Shown here one piece after another: positions 18,019 through 27,189 of a DNA stretch of 64,000 bases. The stretch lies in NCBI GenBank assembly GCA_963719005.1, contig CAVRAR010000010.1, positions 124,001 to 188,000 of the forward strand. Reading direction: 5' to 3'. The DNA comes from G963675935 sp963719005. Its GTDB lineage: Bacteria; Planctomycetota; Planctomycetia; Pirellulales; Thermoguttaceae. Position numbers and translations under genes: made by a program. Under the pieces are notes generated by a model that was not told the origin of the DNA, searched no databases, and saw nothing but the letters and a program-made list of their open reading frames with translations. Position 1 is the stretch's first letter; each line of letters begins with the position of its first letter.

Positions 18019-18999
18019 ATGAAGACGTTTTCCCCCACGTTTGCCGAAATTGCCGAGCAGTTTGGCCCGCGAATCGACGCCGCGCTCGATGCCCGGACCC
18101 AACTGGACGAAGGCTGCCCTCTGCGGCTCCGGGAGGCGATGCGATATAGCCTCTTGGCACCCGGCAAACGGCTGCGTCCGATGCTGGTGCTGTTGGCGGC
18201 AAGGGCCTGTGGGGGCGATGCCGAAGCGGCTTTGCCCGCCGCGTGCGCGGTCGAAATGGTCCATGCCTATTCGCTGATCCACGACGATCTGCCCGCGATG
18301 GACGACGACGACCTGCGGCGTGGCCGGCCCACTTGTCACAAGGCATTTGACGAAGCCACGGCGATTCTAGCGGGCGACGCCCTGTTGACGCTGGCCTTCG
18401 AGGTGTTGGCTCGGGAGGTGCAGCCTCCGGCTGTTGCCGCCGCATGTTGTGCGGCCTTGGCCGAGGCTGCCGGAGCCTGCGGCATGGTGGGCGGGCAGAT
18501 GGACGACGTGGCGGCGGAAAAGAATGATGAATGCGGAATGATGAATGAGGAATCCGAACAAGGCTCGGACGCCGCCAGCCCCTCTTCCATTCATCATTCA
18601 TCGCTCATCATTCATCATTCCTTGGCCGCACTTGAGTCCATTCATCGCCGCAAGACCGGCGCCATGATCCAAGCATCCCTCCGAATGGGGGCCATGATCG
18701 CCGGTGGCAGTCCCGAACAGCTTGCTGCCCTCGACGTGTACGGCCAGCGGCTCGGATTGGCTTTCCAGATCATTGACGACCTGTTGGACGTACAGAGTAG
18801 TGAGTCTGCAACGGGAAAACGGGTCGGGAAGGATGCCGTGCGTGGAAAGCTCACCTTTCCCGCCCTTCTCGGTCTTGACCAAAGTGCTCAACATGCTAGA
18901 GAATTGATCTCGGAAGCGAGCGAGGCACTGGAGCCCTTCGGCGAGGAAGCCGACGGGCTCCGGGTGGTGGCCCATTTCGTCCTGGAAAGGAATCGTTGA
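18019..18999 (+). CDS. ispA: farnesyl/geranylgeranyl diphosphate synthase with palindrome-derived insert
   Basis: 326 residues from ATG 18019. Both Asp-rich motifs are present: the first (HDDLPAMDDDDLRRGRPTCH) near residue 90 and the second (FQIIDDLLDV) near residue 250, with KRLRPMLVLLAARA before them. It joins isopentenyl diphosphate to allylic diphosphates to make C15-C20 prenyl chains. Between GGQMDDVAAE and ALESIHRRKTGA there are about 35 residues instead of the usual 7 or so; the extra part (KNDECGMMNEESEQGS...SIHHSSLIIHHS) is encoded by an inverted repeat. Its TGA overlaps the dxs ATG (TGATG). Confidence 0.92.
   Translation: MKTFSPTFAEIAEQFGPRIDAALDARTQLDEGCPLRLREAMRYSLLAPGKRLRPMLVLLAARACGGDAEAALPAACAVEMVHAYSLIHDDLPAMDDDDLRRGRPTCHKAFDEATAILAGDALLTLAFEVLAREVQPPAVAAACCAALAEAAGACGMVGGQMDDVAAEKNDECGMMNEESEQGSDAASPSSIHHSSLIIHHSLAALESIHRRKTGAMIQASLRMGAMIAGGSPEQLAALDVYGQRLGLAFQIIDDLLDVQSSESATGKRVGKDAVRGKLTFPALLGLDQSAQHARELISEASEALEPFGEEADGLRVVAHFVLERNR
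18521..18621. repeat. ATTCATCATT palindrome inside the ispA coding sequence
   Basis: The left arm GAATGATGAATGCGGAATGA pairs with a right arm built of CATTCATCATTC repeats. The same motif fills the intergenic stretch 21122-21234. Here it is translated in frame and adds a His/Ser/Met/Asn-rich loop to IspA. Confidence 0.85.
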
Positions 19000-21020
19000 T
19001 GGACAAGCTGCTTTCAATTATCAACTCGCCGGAAGACCTCAAGCGGCTCTCGCACGAGGAACTTAAGCAATTGGCCGTCGAGATGCGCGAGGCGCTCTGC
19101 CGATTGGCGGCGACGCGCACGGCCCATTTCGCCTCGAACCTGGGCGTGGTCGAGTTGACGCTCGCCCTGCACACCACGTTCGATTTCAGCCGCGATCGCT
19201 TGATCTGGGACACCGGCCACCAGGTCTACGCCCACAAAATGGTGACGGGCCGGTACGACGAATTCCTGACGATGCGGAGCAAGGGCGGCCTGATGGGCTA
19301 CCCCAACCCGGCCGAGAGCGACTACGACCTGTTCGTGACCGGTCACGCCGGGTGCAGCGTCGGCACCGCGCTGGGAATGCGTTGCGGCGACGATCTGTTG
19401 CGGCCCGACGAAGGGCGGCACATCGTGGCCGTAGTCGGCGACGGGGCCTTCTCCTGCGGCACGATCTTCGAGGCGATGAACAACGCCGGCGGCTTGAAGA
19501 AGAACCTCATCGTCATCCTGAACGACAACAAGATGTCGATTTGTCCCCGCGTGGGCGGGCTGGCCGAATCGCTCGATCATCTCCGCACCGCCCACTTCTA
19601 CACGGGCTTGAAGGTCGAGGTGCAAAAGCTGCTCAACCACATGCCCGTCATCGGCGAGCCGGTCGAACGGTTCCTCACGCAGATGAAGGACGCGTTGAAG
19701 GCCGGTTTGCTCGGCGGGATGATTTTCGAGGATTTGGGATTCCGCTACATCGGACCGGTCGACGGCCACAACGTGCGGCAATTGCAGAAATACCTGAAGA
19801 TGGTGCGGCAGGTTGCCGGGCCGGTCTTGCTGCACGTGGTGACCGAGAAGGGGCACGGCTTCAAGCCCGCCGCCGAAGACCCGACGACGTTCCACGCCCC
19901 CGCCCCTTTCCAGCGCGAAAACGGCTTGATCGTGCGGCTGAAAAAGACATCGAGCCGCCCGGCATACACCGAATTGATGCGCAACGCGGTCCTCGAACAG
20001 ATGCGAGCCGACAAGCGAGTCGTCGCGATCACCGCCGCCATGTGCCAGGGCAACATGCTCGAGCCGGTGCGCGATGAGTTTCCCGACCGATTCTTCGACG
20101 TGGGAATCTGCGAATCGCACGCGGTGGCGTTCGCCGCCGGACTGGCAAAGACCGGGCTGCGGCCGATCGTCGCCATCTACAGCACCTTCATGCAACGCAG
20201 CTACGACCAGATTTTTCAGGAAGTCTCGCTGCAAAACCTGCCGGTCACACTGTTGTTGGATCGCGCCGGGCTGGTCGGCCCCGACGGCCCCACGCATCAC
20301 GGCGTCTTCGATCTGACGTATCTGCGGCCGATGCCGAACCTGGTGGTGATGGCCCCCGGCGACGCCGCCGACGCGGCCCCGATGATCGACTGGGCCCTGC
20401 ACCACGATGGCCCGGTGGCGATTCGCTATCCCAAAGCGGCGGCTGAAACGATCTCGCGGGGGACAGGGGACTGTCCCGATTTTCGCGGGCACCGCGGCGA
20501 AGCCGTGGTCGACGAAAATGGGACTGTCCCCCTTCCCCCTGCCCAAGCCCGATCATCCCCGATCGAGTTGGGCCGCGCCGAGGTGCTGTACTGGGGCGCC
20601 GATGGGATGTTGATCGCCTGCGGAACGCTGCTGGGCGCCTGCAACGAAGCGGCCAAGCGGCTGGCGGCCGACGGCCTCGACTTCGGCGTGATCAACGCCC
20701 GATTCGTCAAGCCGCTCGACAACGCGACGATTCTCCGCGCGATTCGGGAGTGTCCGTTGGTCGTCACGGTCGAAGAGGGCATGTTGATGGGCGGTTTCGG
20801 CAGCGCGGTGCTCGAGGCCGCCGCGGAGGCCGGCCTCGACGCCGGACACGTTCGCCGGCTCGGCATCCCCGATCGCTACATCGAGCACGGCGGCCGCAAC
20901 GAGCTTCTGGCCGACTTGGGATTGGACGCCGCCGGAATCGTCCGGGCATGTCGTCAGTGGAGCGGGCGTGCGGAAGAGCTTGCCGTGGCAGCGCGCGATC
21001 GCGTCAGTGCGAAACCCTGA
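18999..21020 (+). CDS. dxs: 1-deoxy-D-xylulose-5-phosphate synthase with palindrome-derived insert
   Basis: 673 residues. Thiamine diphosphate and metal site: VVGDGAFSCGTIFEAMNNAG and NDNKMSICP; transketolase pyrimidine domain: GICESHAVAFAAGLAKTG and LLLDRAGLVGPDGPTHHG; C-terminal domain with VVTVEEGMLMGGFGSAV. It makes DXP from pyruvate and glyceraldehyde-3-phosphate, the first step of the MEP pathway, and sits directly after ispA with overlapping stop and start. Between AAAETISR and IELGRAEVLYWG there are about 33 extra residues (GTGDCPDFRGHRGEAVVDEN...) encoded by a palindromic repeat, making the protein longer than the usual 620-640. Confidence 0.94.
   Translation: MDKLLSIINSPEDLKRLSHEELKQLAVEMREALCRLAATRTAHFASNLGVVELTLALHTTFDFSRDRLIWDTGHQVYAHKMVTGRYDEFLTMRSKGGLMGYPNPAESDYDLFVTGHAGCSVGTALGMRCGDDLLRPDEGRHIVAVVGDGAFSCGTIFEAMNNAGGLKKNLIVILNDNKMSICPRVGGLAESLDHLRTAHFYTGLKVEVQKLLNHMPVIGEPVERFLTQMKDALKAGLLGGMIFEDLGFRYIGPVDGHNVRQLQKYLKMVRQVAGPVLLHVVTEKGHGFKPAAEDPTTFHAPAPFQRENGLIVRLKKTSSRPAYTELMRNAVLEQMRADKRVVAITAAMCQGNMLEPVRDEFPDRFFDVGICESHAVAFAAGLAKTGLRPIVAIYSTFMQRSYDQIFQEVSLQNLPVTLLLDRAGLVGPDGPTHHGVFDLTYLRPMPNLVVMAPGDAADAAPMIDWALHHDGPVAIRYPKAAAETISRGTGDCPDFRGHRGEAVVDENGTVPLPPAQARSSPIELGRAEVLYWGADGMLIACGTLLGACNEAAKRLAADGLDFGVINARFVKPLDNATILRAIRECPLVVTVEEGMLMGGFGSAVLEAAAEAGLDAGHVRRLGIPDRYIEHGGRNELLADLGLDAAGIVRACRQWSGRAEELAVAARDRVSAKP
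20458..20541. repeat. GGGGACAGTCCC...TTTTCG palindrome inside the dxs coding sequence
   Basis: Left arm GGGGGACAGGGGACTGTCCC then GATTTTCGCGGGC; right arm GACGAAAATGGGACTGTCCC then CC. A related imperfect palindrome lies between genes at 26050-26100 (CACAGTCCCATTTTCG...CGAAAACTCGGAACGGTG). In dxs it is read in frame and encodes the extra loop. Confidence 0.85.
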
Positions 21021-21038
21021 CGCTCTGAAGTGCCGCGA

Positions 21039-21120
21039 AAACGCCCCGCGACTGCGGTTCGCGGGGGATAGATAAGTGGTCCCGTTTCGCCGCCCCCCAC
21101 GACCGCAGTCGTGGGGCGTT
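21039..21120. repeat. GACCGCAGTCGTGGGGCG inverted repeat
   Basis: AACGCCCCGCGACTGCGGTT at the left and CCACGACCGCAGTCGTGGGG CGTT at the right, separated by about 35 bases. It follows dxs closely and could end its transcript; related to 1049-1071. Confidence 0.75.
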
Positions 21121-21121
21121 C

Positions 21122-21234
21122 ACTCATCATTATTCATCACTCATTATTCATCATTCATCATTCTTCATTCATCATTCATCATTCATCATTCTTCATTCTT
21201 CATTCATCACTCATCACTCTTCATTCATCATTCC
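21122..21234. repeat. degenerate ATTCATCATT tandem array between dxs and guaA
   Basis: About 110 bases made almost only of TTCATCA, CTCATCA and TTCTTCA units (period 7-10, irregular). It lies between convergent genes dxs and guaA. The same motif forms the palindrome inside ispA 2.6 kb upstream. There are no evenly sized spacers, so it is not a CRISPR array. Confidence 0.85.
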
Positions 21235-21235
21235 C

Positions 21236-22786
21236 CTATTCCCACTCGATCGTTGCCGGCGGCTTGCTGCTGATGTCGTAGACGACGCGGTTGACGCCCT
21301 TCACTTCGTTGATGATGCGGGTCGAGATGCGGGCCAGCAGGTCGTAGGGCAAATGGCTCCAGTCGGCCGTCATGAAATCCTCGGTGTCGATCGAACGGAC
21401 GGCCACCACGTCGGCATAGGTGCGGGCGTCGCCCATCACGCCGACGCTCTGCACCGGCAGCAACACGGCGAACGCTTGGGCCGTCTTTCGATACAGCCCG
21501 GCCTGCTTGATTTCGCCGACCACGATGGCGTCGGCCTCGCGGAGAACGTCGAGCCGTTTTTTCGTCACTTCGCCGACGCAGCGGACCGCCAGGCCGGGAC
21601 CGGGGAACGGGTGCCGCCAGACAATGTCTTCGGGCAGCCCGAGTTGCAAGCCGAGTGCGCGGACCTCGTCCTTGAACAGATCGCGGAGCGGCTCGATCAA
21701 CTCGAAGGCCAAATCCTTGGGCAATCCGCCAACGTTGTGGTGCAGCTTGATCGTGGCGGCCGGTCCGTCGGGCGAGCCGCCGCTCTCGATCACGTCGGGA
21801 TAGAGCGTGCCTTGGGCCAGGAATCGGGCGCCTTCGATCTTCGCCGCCTCCGCGGCAAAGCACTCGATGAAGGCATGGCCGATAATCCGCCGCTTCGCCT
21901 GCGGCTCGACCGTGCCGGCCAGGGCGGCCAGAAACTTGTCTTCCGCCTTGACGACGTGCAAGTCGGTCTTGAAGTGATTGCTGAACTCGCGGATGACCCG
22001 TTCCTCTTCGTCTTTGCGGAGCAGACCGTTGTCGACGAGGATGCAGGAAAGCTGCGGGCCGATCGCCTGGGCCAGCAGGGCGGCGACGACGGAGGAATCG
22101 ACCCCGCCGGAGAGGCCGCAGATTACTCGATCGCGGCCGACGCGGCGGCGAATGGTCTCGACGGCCTCGCGGGCGAAATCGCCGAGTTTCCACGTGCCGG
22201 TGCAACCGCACGCCGCTCTAAGGAAGTTGCCGAGGATTTGCGCGCCCTGCGGCGTGTGCGTCACTTCGGGGTGAAACTGCAAGCCGTAAAGCGGCAACCG
22301 CCGATGCTTCACCGCTGCGACGGGGCAAGTGTCGGTGGCGGCCAGCGGCAGGAAATCGGAGGACGCCTGCGATACCTGATCGCCGTGGCTCATCCACACG
22401 TCGATCTCGCTGGGAATGCCGGCGAAAAGCTCGTCGGGCTGCGTGATGCGGCACCGCGCCCGGCCGTACTCGCGCGTCGGCGTGCCCTGCACCGTGCCGC
22501 CCAGCGCCTGGCAGGCCAAATGCAGCCCGTAACAGATGCCCAACACGGGCAGGTCGAGGTGGAAGATGTCGGGATCGCACTTCGGCGCCCCCGGTTCGTA
22601 CACGCTGGCAGGTCCGCCGGATAGGATCAGTCCCTTGGGGGCCAGTTTGCGAATCCGTTGGGCCGTGATGTCGTGGCGAACAATCTCGCAGTAGACGTTC
22701 TGTTGCCGCACGCGCCGGGCGATCAATTGGGCATACTGCGAGCCGAAATCGAGCACCAATACCTTTTCGTCGGCAACCCGCTTCAT
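21236..22786 (-). CDS. guaA: GMP synthase (glutamine-hydrolysing)
   Basis: An intact 516-residue enzyme. The class I amidotransferase domain has the Cys of VLGICYGLHLACQALGG and the His/Glu of LQFHPEVTHTPQG; the synthetase domain has the P-loop GLSGGVDSSVVAALL and the C-terminal dimerisation end VYDISSKPPATIEWE. It makes GMP from XMP, ATP and glutamine in the cytoplasm. Stands alone, convergent with dxs and divergent from surE, so its promoter lies in 22787-22913. Confidence 0.97.
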   Translation of the reverse strand: MKRVADEKVLVLDFGSQYAQLIARRVRQQNVYCEIVRHDITAQRIRKLAPKGLILSGGPASVYEPGAPKCDPDIFHLDLPVLGICYGLHLACQALGGTVQGTPTREYGRARCRITQPDELFAGIPSEIDVWMSHGDQVSQASSDFLPLAATDTCPVAAVKHRRLPLYGLQFHPEVTHTPQGAQILGNFLRAACGCTGTWKLGDFAREAVETIRRRVGRDRVICGLSGGVDSSVVAALLAQAIGPQLSCILVDNGLLRKDEEERVIREFSNHFKTDLHVVKAEDKFLAALAGTVEPQAKRRIIGHAFIECFAAEAAKIEGARFLAQGTLYPDVIESGGSPDGPAATIKLHHNVGGLPKDLAFELIEPLRDLFKDEVRALGLQLGLPEDIVWRHPFPGPGLAVRCVGEVTKKRLDVLREADAIVVGEIKQAGLYRKTAQAFAVLLPVQSVGVMGDARTYADVVAVRSIDTEDFMTADWSHLPYDLLARISTRIINEVKGVNRVVYDISSKPPATIEWE

Positions 22787-22913
22787 TACCAGCCCTCTGG
22801 GGGAAACCCCGAATTATAAAGCATTGGGGACGACTCGACCAGAGGCCGGCGAGGGCGTTTTCGACGGATTCGCCACCATTGCCGCGTCCAACGGGTGGGG
22901 ATATGATGAAGCG

Positions 22914-23792
22914 ATGCTTATACTTCTGACAAACGACGATGGAATTTACGCCCCCGGCTTGGCGGCGTTGGAACGGGAAATGCGCGTGCTGGGCGAGGTG
23001 GTGGTTGTGGCCCCGACCACCGAACAGAGCGGCGTGGGCCACTCGATCACCTATCTGACGCCGCTGATCGTCAAGGAGGTCTTCCGCAACGAAGGGGGAA
23101 GCGAGGGGGAACGCCGCTGCGGTTGGGCCGTCGAGGGCAGCCCTGCCGACTGCGTCAAGATCGGCATCCTCCAGTTCTGCCCTCGCCCGCCCGATCTGGT
23201 CATCAGCGGCATCAACGGCGGGCTGAACGCGGGCATCAACGTGCTCTACTCGGGCACGGTGGCGGCGGCCATCGAAGGGGCGTTTTTTGGCGTGACCAGC
23301 GTGGCCGTCTCGTTGGAATACGACGAGCACGCCCGGTTCGACAAGGCCGCCCGCTTGGCCCGCGAAATCGTCTGCCGAATTCTCGACCAGAAGGGGGCCG
23401 AGTCGCAGCTTTACAATCTGAACATTCCGACGGCCGCCCTTTCCGGCACGCCGGAGGTGTGCGTCGTGCCGATGCACGTCACCCGCTACGGCGACACGTT
23501 CGAGAAGCGGCAAGATCCTTGGGGCCGCGACTACTTCTGGCTCAAGGGCGGGCCCGCGCCGTTTGTGGCCGGGCGTGAAACCGATCTATCGGCGCTGGCC
23601 CGGGGAAAGGTGACAATCACGCCGCTAGATTACAACATGACGCGCCAGTCGGCGTTGGCGAATATGCAGCAATGGCGATTTCCGCTGGCCGGCAGCGCGT
23701 TGGAGGGCGACGACGCCGAAGCGTCGCGGCCACCGCTGCCGACGATGCGAATTCGGCGTGGAAAACAGAAGGTGCTGAACCATGAGCAGTGA
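22914..23792 (+). CDS. surE: 5'/3'-nucleotidase SurE
   Basis: 292 residues from ATG 22914. The SurE metal site LLTNDDGIYAPGL is at the very start, followed by VVVAPTTEQSGVGHSIT and ISGINGGLNAGINVLYSGTV, all hallmarks of the family, which dephosphorylates nucleoside monophosphates. A longer frame opens at 22824, but the family start is MLILLTNDDG. The C-terminus (from about residue 255) is an extra polar tail. The next gene starts 11 bases before its stop. Confidence 0.95.
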   Translation: MLILLTNDDGIYAPGLAALEREMRVLGEVVVVAPTTEQSGVGHSITYLTPLIVKEVFRNEGGSEGERRCGWAVEGSPADCVKIGILQFCPRPPDLVISGINGGLNAGINVLYSGTVAAAIEGAFFGVTSVAVSLEYDEHARFDKAARLAREIVCRILDQKGAESQLYNLNIPTAALSGTPEVCVVPMHVTRYGDTFEKRQDPWGRDYFWLKGGPAPFVAGRETDLSALARGKVTITPLDYNMTRQSALANMQQWRFPLAGSALEGDDAEASRPPLPTMRIRRGKQKVLNHEQ

Positions 23793-24312
23793 TCGAAACG
23801 GTTTGATCTTCGCGGTGTTGAACATTTTGCTGTTGGTCGGTTGCATCGGCTGCGAGCCGGCTCATTCACCGCCGGCGCAGCAGCAGGCGGCGAATGTTCC
23901 TTCCCCGCCACCGCCGCCACCGCCACTTCCTCCTCCGCAAGCAGCGAAGACGCCGACGCCGACGGCCCAGACACCGGCAGCGCAGCCGGCTGCTAAGGAC
24001 CCAAATGCCGGCTCGAAAGAGGCGAAGGTCGGCGTCGGCAAGAAGCTCAGCAGGCTGAGCAAGAGTCTGATATGCACCGACTTCGCCGCCCTGTATTGCG
24101 TCGAAGAGAGATTGGTCTTCGAGGTGCAAATTCCCAAGGCCATGCAGCTCTTCCAGGCCACGGAAGGTCGATATCCGAAAAGCCACGGGGAGTTCATGGA
24201 GAAGATCATCAAGGAGGGCCAAATCCATTTGCCGGAATTATGGGAGGGCGAGACGTATCGGTATGATCCGAAGACGGCGGAGCTTTGGGTCGATCCGGCG
24301 CCGCCGCAATGA
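23782..24312 (+). CDS. proline-rich lipoprotein, unknown function
   Basis: 176 residues. A signal peptide ends in a lipobox (ILLLVGCIGC), so it is likely a lipoprotein. Then comes a Pro/Ala-rich linker (SPPPPPPPLPPPQAAK), followed by a small C-terminal domain with IPKAMQLFQATEGRYPKSHG and YRYDPKTAELWVDP. The GRYP motif and short length recall the C-terminal parts of pseudopilin-like planctomycete proteins, but I do not assign a family. It overlaps surE by 11 bases and precedes another exported protein that also has an RYP motif near its end, so they may be co-expressed. Confidence 0.65.
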   Translation: MSSDRNGLIFAVLNILLLVGCIGCEPAHSPPAQQQAANVPSPPPPPPPLPPPQAAKTPTPTAQTPAAQPAAKDPNAGSKEAKVGVGKKLSRLSKSLICTDFAALYCVEERLVFEVQIPKAMQLFQATEGRYPKSHGEFMEKIIKEGQIHLPELWEGETYRYDPKTAELWVDPAPPQ

Positions 24313-24352
24313 TCCTCCACAGTGCACGCCAGACCCAACAAGGAGACTATCC

Positions 24353-25966
24353 ATGTCAATCTATTCCGGTTGGAAGACGTTCTTGGCGGTTTCGCTTGTT
24401 TCGGTGGGAGTATGCTCGCATGCGGCGGAACCGACGGCCAAAATGAAGCCTCGCGTGCTGGTGATGATCTCGAAGGAGACGACCTTCATCACCGAGCCAT
24501 TACGAGAGGACGGCTACCCGGATTATATCGCCGCGATCAATCATCTGTGCAGCAAGGGCGTGACGCCCGAGAACAACGCGGCGGTGCCATTCTGGAAAGC
24601 GATGGGACCGGAGGAGATCTGCAAGGAGCAGCGCGAGCGATACTCCGAGATGCTCGGCATGACGCCTTTGCCGGAAAGGGGAAACTACTTCGTCACGTCT
24701 GCCAACCACATCATACTCAACGAAGACACCGGATTGGCCGCGCCGGCGGGAGAGCGGAGCAATGTTCTGCGAGAGCAACTGCGGACTGCCGTGAAACGCC
24801 CCTGGTCGAAAAGGGAGTTTCCCGTCTGGGCCGCGTGGCTTACGGCCAATGAAGAACCGCTGGCCTTGGTCGTCGAGGCATCCAAGCGTCCGCGGCGTTA
24901 CGATCCGCTGATTGCCGGGAAGAATATGCCACTGATCGGAGTTCTCCTGCCGGCCACATTTGCCTACCGCGATGTTTCCGATGCCCTGGTTGCCAGGGCA
25001 ATGCTGCGACTCGACGCGGGGAAAGTGGATGAGGCTTGGGAGGATCTATTGGCCTGTCATCGCCTAGCTCGGCTGTTAGCGCAAGGCCCCACGATGATCG
25101 ATTGCTTGGCTGCCAGGCGGATATACGAGACGGCTTACGGCGGCACCTACGCACTGCTCCAATATCGGGGGCCCGCTAAAGTCCAGATCGCAAGAATGCA
25201 GGACGATTTCCACCGCTTGCCGCCGATGCCCAAGATGGTCGACAAGATCGACGTCGCCGAGCGATTCACGTTCCTCAACAACATTACGGCGGAACTGAAG
25301 GACACGCCCGCCTCGCCTGCCGTCATCGCCACCACGCTTGCATCCGTGGAAAGGCTTGGCTCCGATGTTCGGGAACGTGCCTCGTTGAAGTTGATTCTCG
25401 AGTCGGCGGGTGACACGAGAATCGACTGGGACGTCGCTCTTCGTATGGGCAACGCCCGGTACGACCAATACGTCAATGCGATGCGCATGCCTGCCGGGAC
25501 TCGGCGAAGAGAGGTGGTGAAGACGATTGAGCAGAAAGCCGCCAGTGATAACGGACCATCGGAACGATTGTTGCCAGACGACACGCGACAGGCGCGTTCC
25601 CGTCGGGTTGGATCGGCTTTCATAGTAGTGTTCTCGACCAAGCTAACAACACTGCTTCCCAGCGATGATCGTGCAACGATGCAGTTTGATTTGACGAAAC
25701 TCGCCTTCGCCCTGGCTGCCTACCACGCTAGACGCAGTCGTTACCCGACGAAGCTCGCAACCCTCGTGCCGAAATACGTGAGCGAGGTGCCGAAAGACAT
25801 CTTCAACAACGACGCCGATCTTCACTACTCGCGGAAAGGCGATGGCTACCTGCTCTACAGCGTCGGCGACAACGGCAAAGATGACGGCGGCAAGGGGTAC
25901 GACGACCGCAAGAACGGCGAGGACTGGGACGATCTGGCCGTCCGCATGTCGGCCGCGAAGCCATAG
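24353..25966 (+). CDS. large secreted protein with pseudopilin-like C-terminus, unknown function
   Basis: 537 residues from ATG 24353, preceded by AAGGAG. Signal peptide residues 1-24 (TFLAVSLVSVGVCSHAAE). The middle is a helical region (residues 60-380) with no family I know. The last 90 residues (LTKLAFALAAYHARRSRYPT, LVPKYVSEVPKDIFNNDADL, YLLYSVGDNGKDDGGKGY) resemble the C-terminal domain of GspG-type pseudopilins, including the Asp-rich calcium-like loop. Such proteins are numerous in planctomycetes and are thought to be periplasmic. It follows the lipoprotein gene by 40 bases. Confidence 0.65.
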   Translation: MSIYSGWKTFLAVSLVSVGVCSHAAEPTAKMKPRVLVMISKETTFITEPLREDGYPDYIAAINHLCSKGVTPENNAAVPFWKAMGPEEICKEQRERYSEMLGMTPLPERGNYFVTSANHIILNEDTGLAAPAGERSNVLREQLRTAVKRPWSKREFPVWAAWLTANEEPLALVVEASKRPRRYDPLIAGKNMPLIGVLLPATFAYRDVSDALVARAMLRLDAGKVDEAWEDLLACHRLARLLAQGPTMIDCLAARRIYETAYGGTYALLQYRGPAKVQIARMQDDFHRLPPMPKMVDKIDVAERFTFLNNITAELKDTPASPAVIATTLASVERLGSDVRERASLKLILESAGDTRIDWDVALRMGNARYDQYVNAMRMPAGTRRREVVKTIEQKAASDNGPSERLLPDDTRQARSRRVGSAFIVVFSTKLTTLLPSDDRATMQFDLTKLAFALAAYHARRSRYPTKLATLVPKYVSEVPKDIFNNDADLHYSRKGDGYLLYSVGDNGKDDGGKGYDDRKNGEDWDDLAVRMSAAKP

Positions 25967-26044
25967 GAGGCGCGGCCGGCAATCCGACCGTGGGCCGTTG
26001 GCCCCCGTTGCTTCGCACAAGTCGTTCGGTTAGAAATGGCTTTT

Positions 26045-26100
26045 GGGGCGTCAACGGGCACAGTCCCATTTTCGTTGGCGCGAAAACTCGGAACGGTGCC
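26045..26100. repeat. CAGTCCCATTTTCG inverted repeat
   Basis: GGGCACAGTCCCATTTTCGT and CGAAAACTCGGAACGGTGCC form an imperfect inverted repeat between two convergent genes. It is the intergenic relative of the element inside dxs at 20458-20541. Confidence 0.65.
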
Positions 26101-26107
26101 TATTCGG

Positions 26108-26938
26108 CTACCGCCGCACGCCGGAACCGTACACGCTCGGCGTCGAATCGCTCCAGCCGACTACCGGGACGTCGCAGGGCATGACGAAAATCTCGACGCG
26201 GCGGTTCTTCTGACGGTCCTGGGCCGTGGCGTTCGAGGCGATCGGCTGATACGGGCCGAAACCGGCCACGCCGAGACGACGCTCGGGCAGGCCCGCCCGC
26301 TTCATGCGGTCGGCGACCGCCAACGCGCGGGCCGTGCTGAGGTGGAAATTGTCGGAATACTTTTCGCGGGCTTCGCGGCCGACGATCATCTGGTTGTCGG
26401 TGTGTCCGGCGACCATCAGTTTCAGATCGCCCGCCGCCGGCGAGTTCAAGACGCGGACCAACTCGTCGAGCAGTTGGCCCGCCTCGGGCTTTAGCTCGGC
26501 CTCGCCGCTGTCGAAGAGAATGTCGGTGTCGAGCTTGCTGATGCCGGTCTCGGCATCGAACTGGAGACTGGGGAATCGCCGCGACAGATCGGCCAATTGA
26601 CGGCCAAGCTCGGGCGGGAGCCGGCCGCCGGCGTACGACAAGTCCTTGAACTGCTGGTACAATCCGTCGCGTTCGCGCTCGTAGCCTTCCAATCGCCGGC
26701 GGTCGAGGCCGGCGCGTTCCTGCGCCAGGGCGAGCTGCTTTTCGCTGTGGATGACGCGGTCTTCGAGCGTGCGGCTATGGGTCTTGAGGTTTTCGATCTC
26801 GGCCAGTTGCGCCTGGCTCTGCTCGGTGAGCGCACGGTTCTCGGTGAGCGCAGCGTTCAGCTCGGTCTTGGGAACAAGACAGCCCGGCAAGATGAGGGCC
26901 GCGGCAGAGAAAACAAGCAGCCCAATCGGCGCCTTCAT
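26108..26938 (-). CDS. OmpA-family lipoprotein (Pal-like)
   Basis: 276 residues. Signal peptide with lipobox (AALILPGC, Cys20), a long coiled coil (residues 28-100, LTENRALTEQSQAQLAEIEN and on), then an OmpA-like peptidoglycan-binding domain (residues 130-255) with ILFDSGEAELKPEAGQLLDE and VAGHTDNQ, STARALAVADRM and KNRRVEIFV. It probably ties an outer membrane or membrane-bound complex to the cell wall. Transcribed away from the IS element; about 250 bases of non-coding DNA precede it. Confidence 0.9.
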   Translation of the reverse strand: MKAPIGLLVFSAAALILPGCLVPKTELNAALTENRALTEQSQAQLAEIENLKTHSRTLEDRVIHSEKQLALAQERAGLDRRRLEGYERERDGLYQQFKDLSYAGGRLPPELGRQLADLSRRFPSLQFDAETGISKLDTDILFDSGEAELKPEAGQLLDELVRVLNSPAAGDLKLMVAGHTDNQMIVGREAREKYSDNFHLSTARALAVADRMKRAGLPERRLGVAGFGPYQPIASNATAQDRQKNRRVEIFVMPCDVPVVGWSDSTPSVYGSGVRR

Positions 26939-27189
26939 GATTCGACTCCTTTCGAAACGAGCTTATTCGCCGCCTCTTCGCTCGTGGTCGTGTGTTGCTG
27001 TCATCACAAACGGTATGCCGGTAAATACTTACGACGTTTACTGAAAATGGAGGATGAGGATATGGAACGGCAGGGCAACAGAACCTCTCCGGGGTAAATT
27101 TCGTAACATGATGAGAACTGACGGAGTTCGGCAAGCGTCTATTACCAAGAACCTACCATGACAGCAAGACCAACTACGCCCAGACGCAC

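Noticed and set aside
21122..21234. Possible CRISPR array
   Set aside because: Units are 7-10 bases with no unique spacers of regular length, and no cas genes are nearby; it is a simple-sequence repeat.
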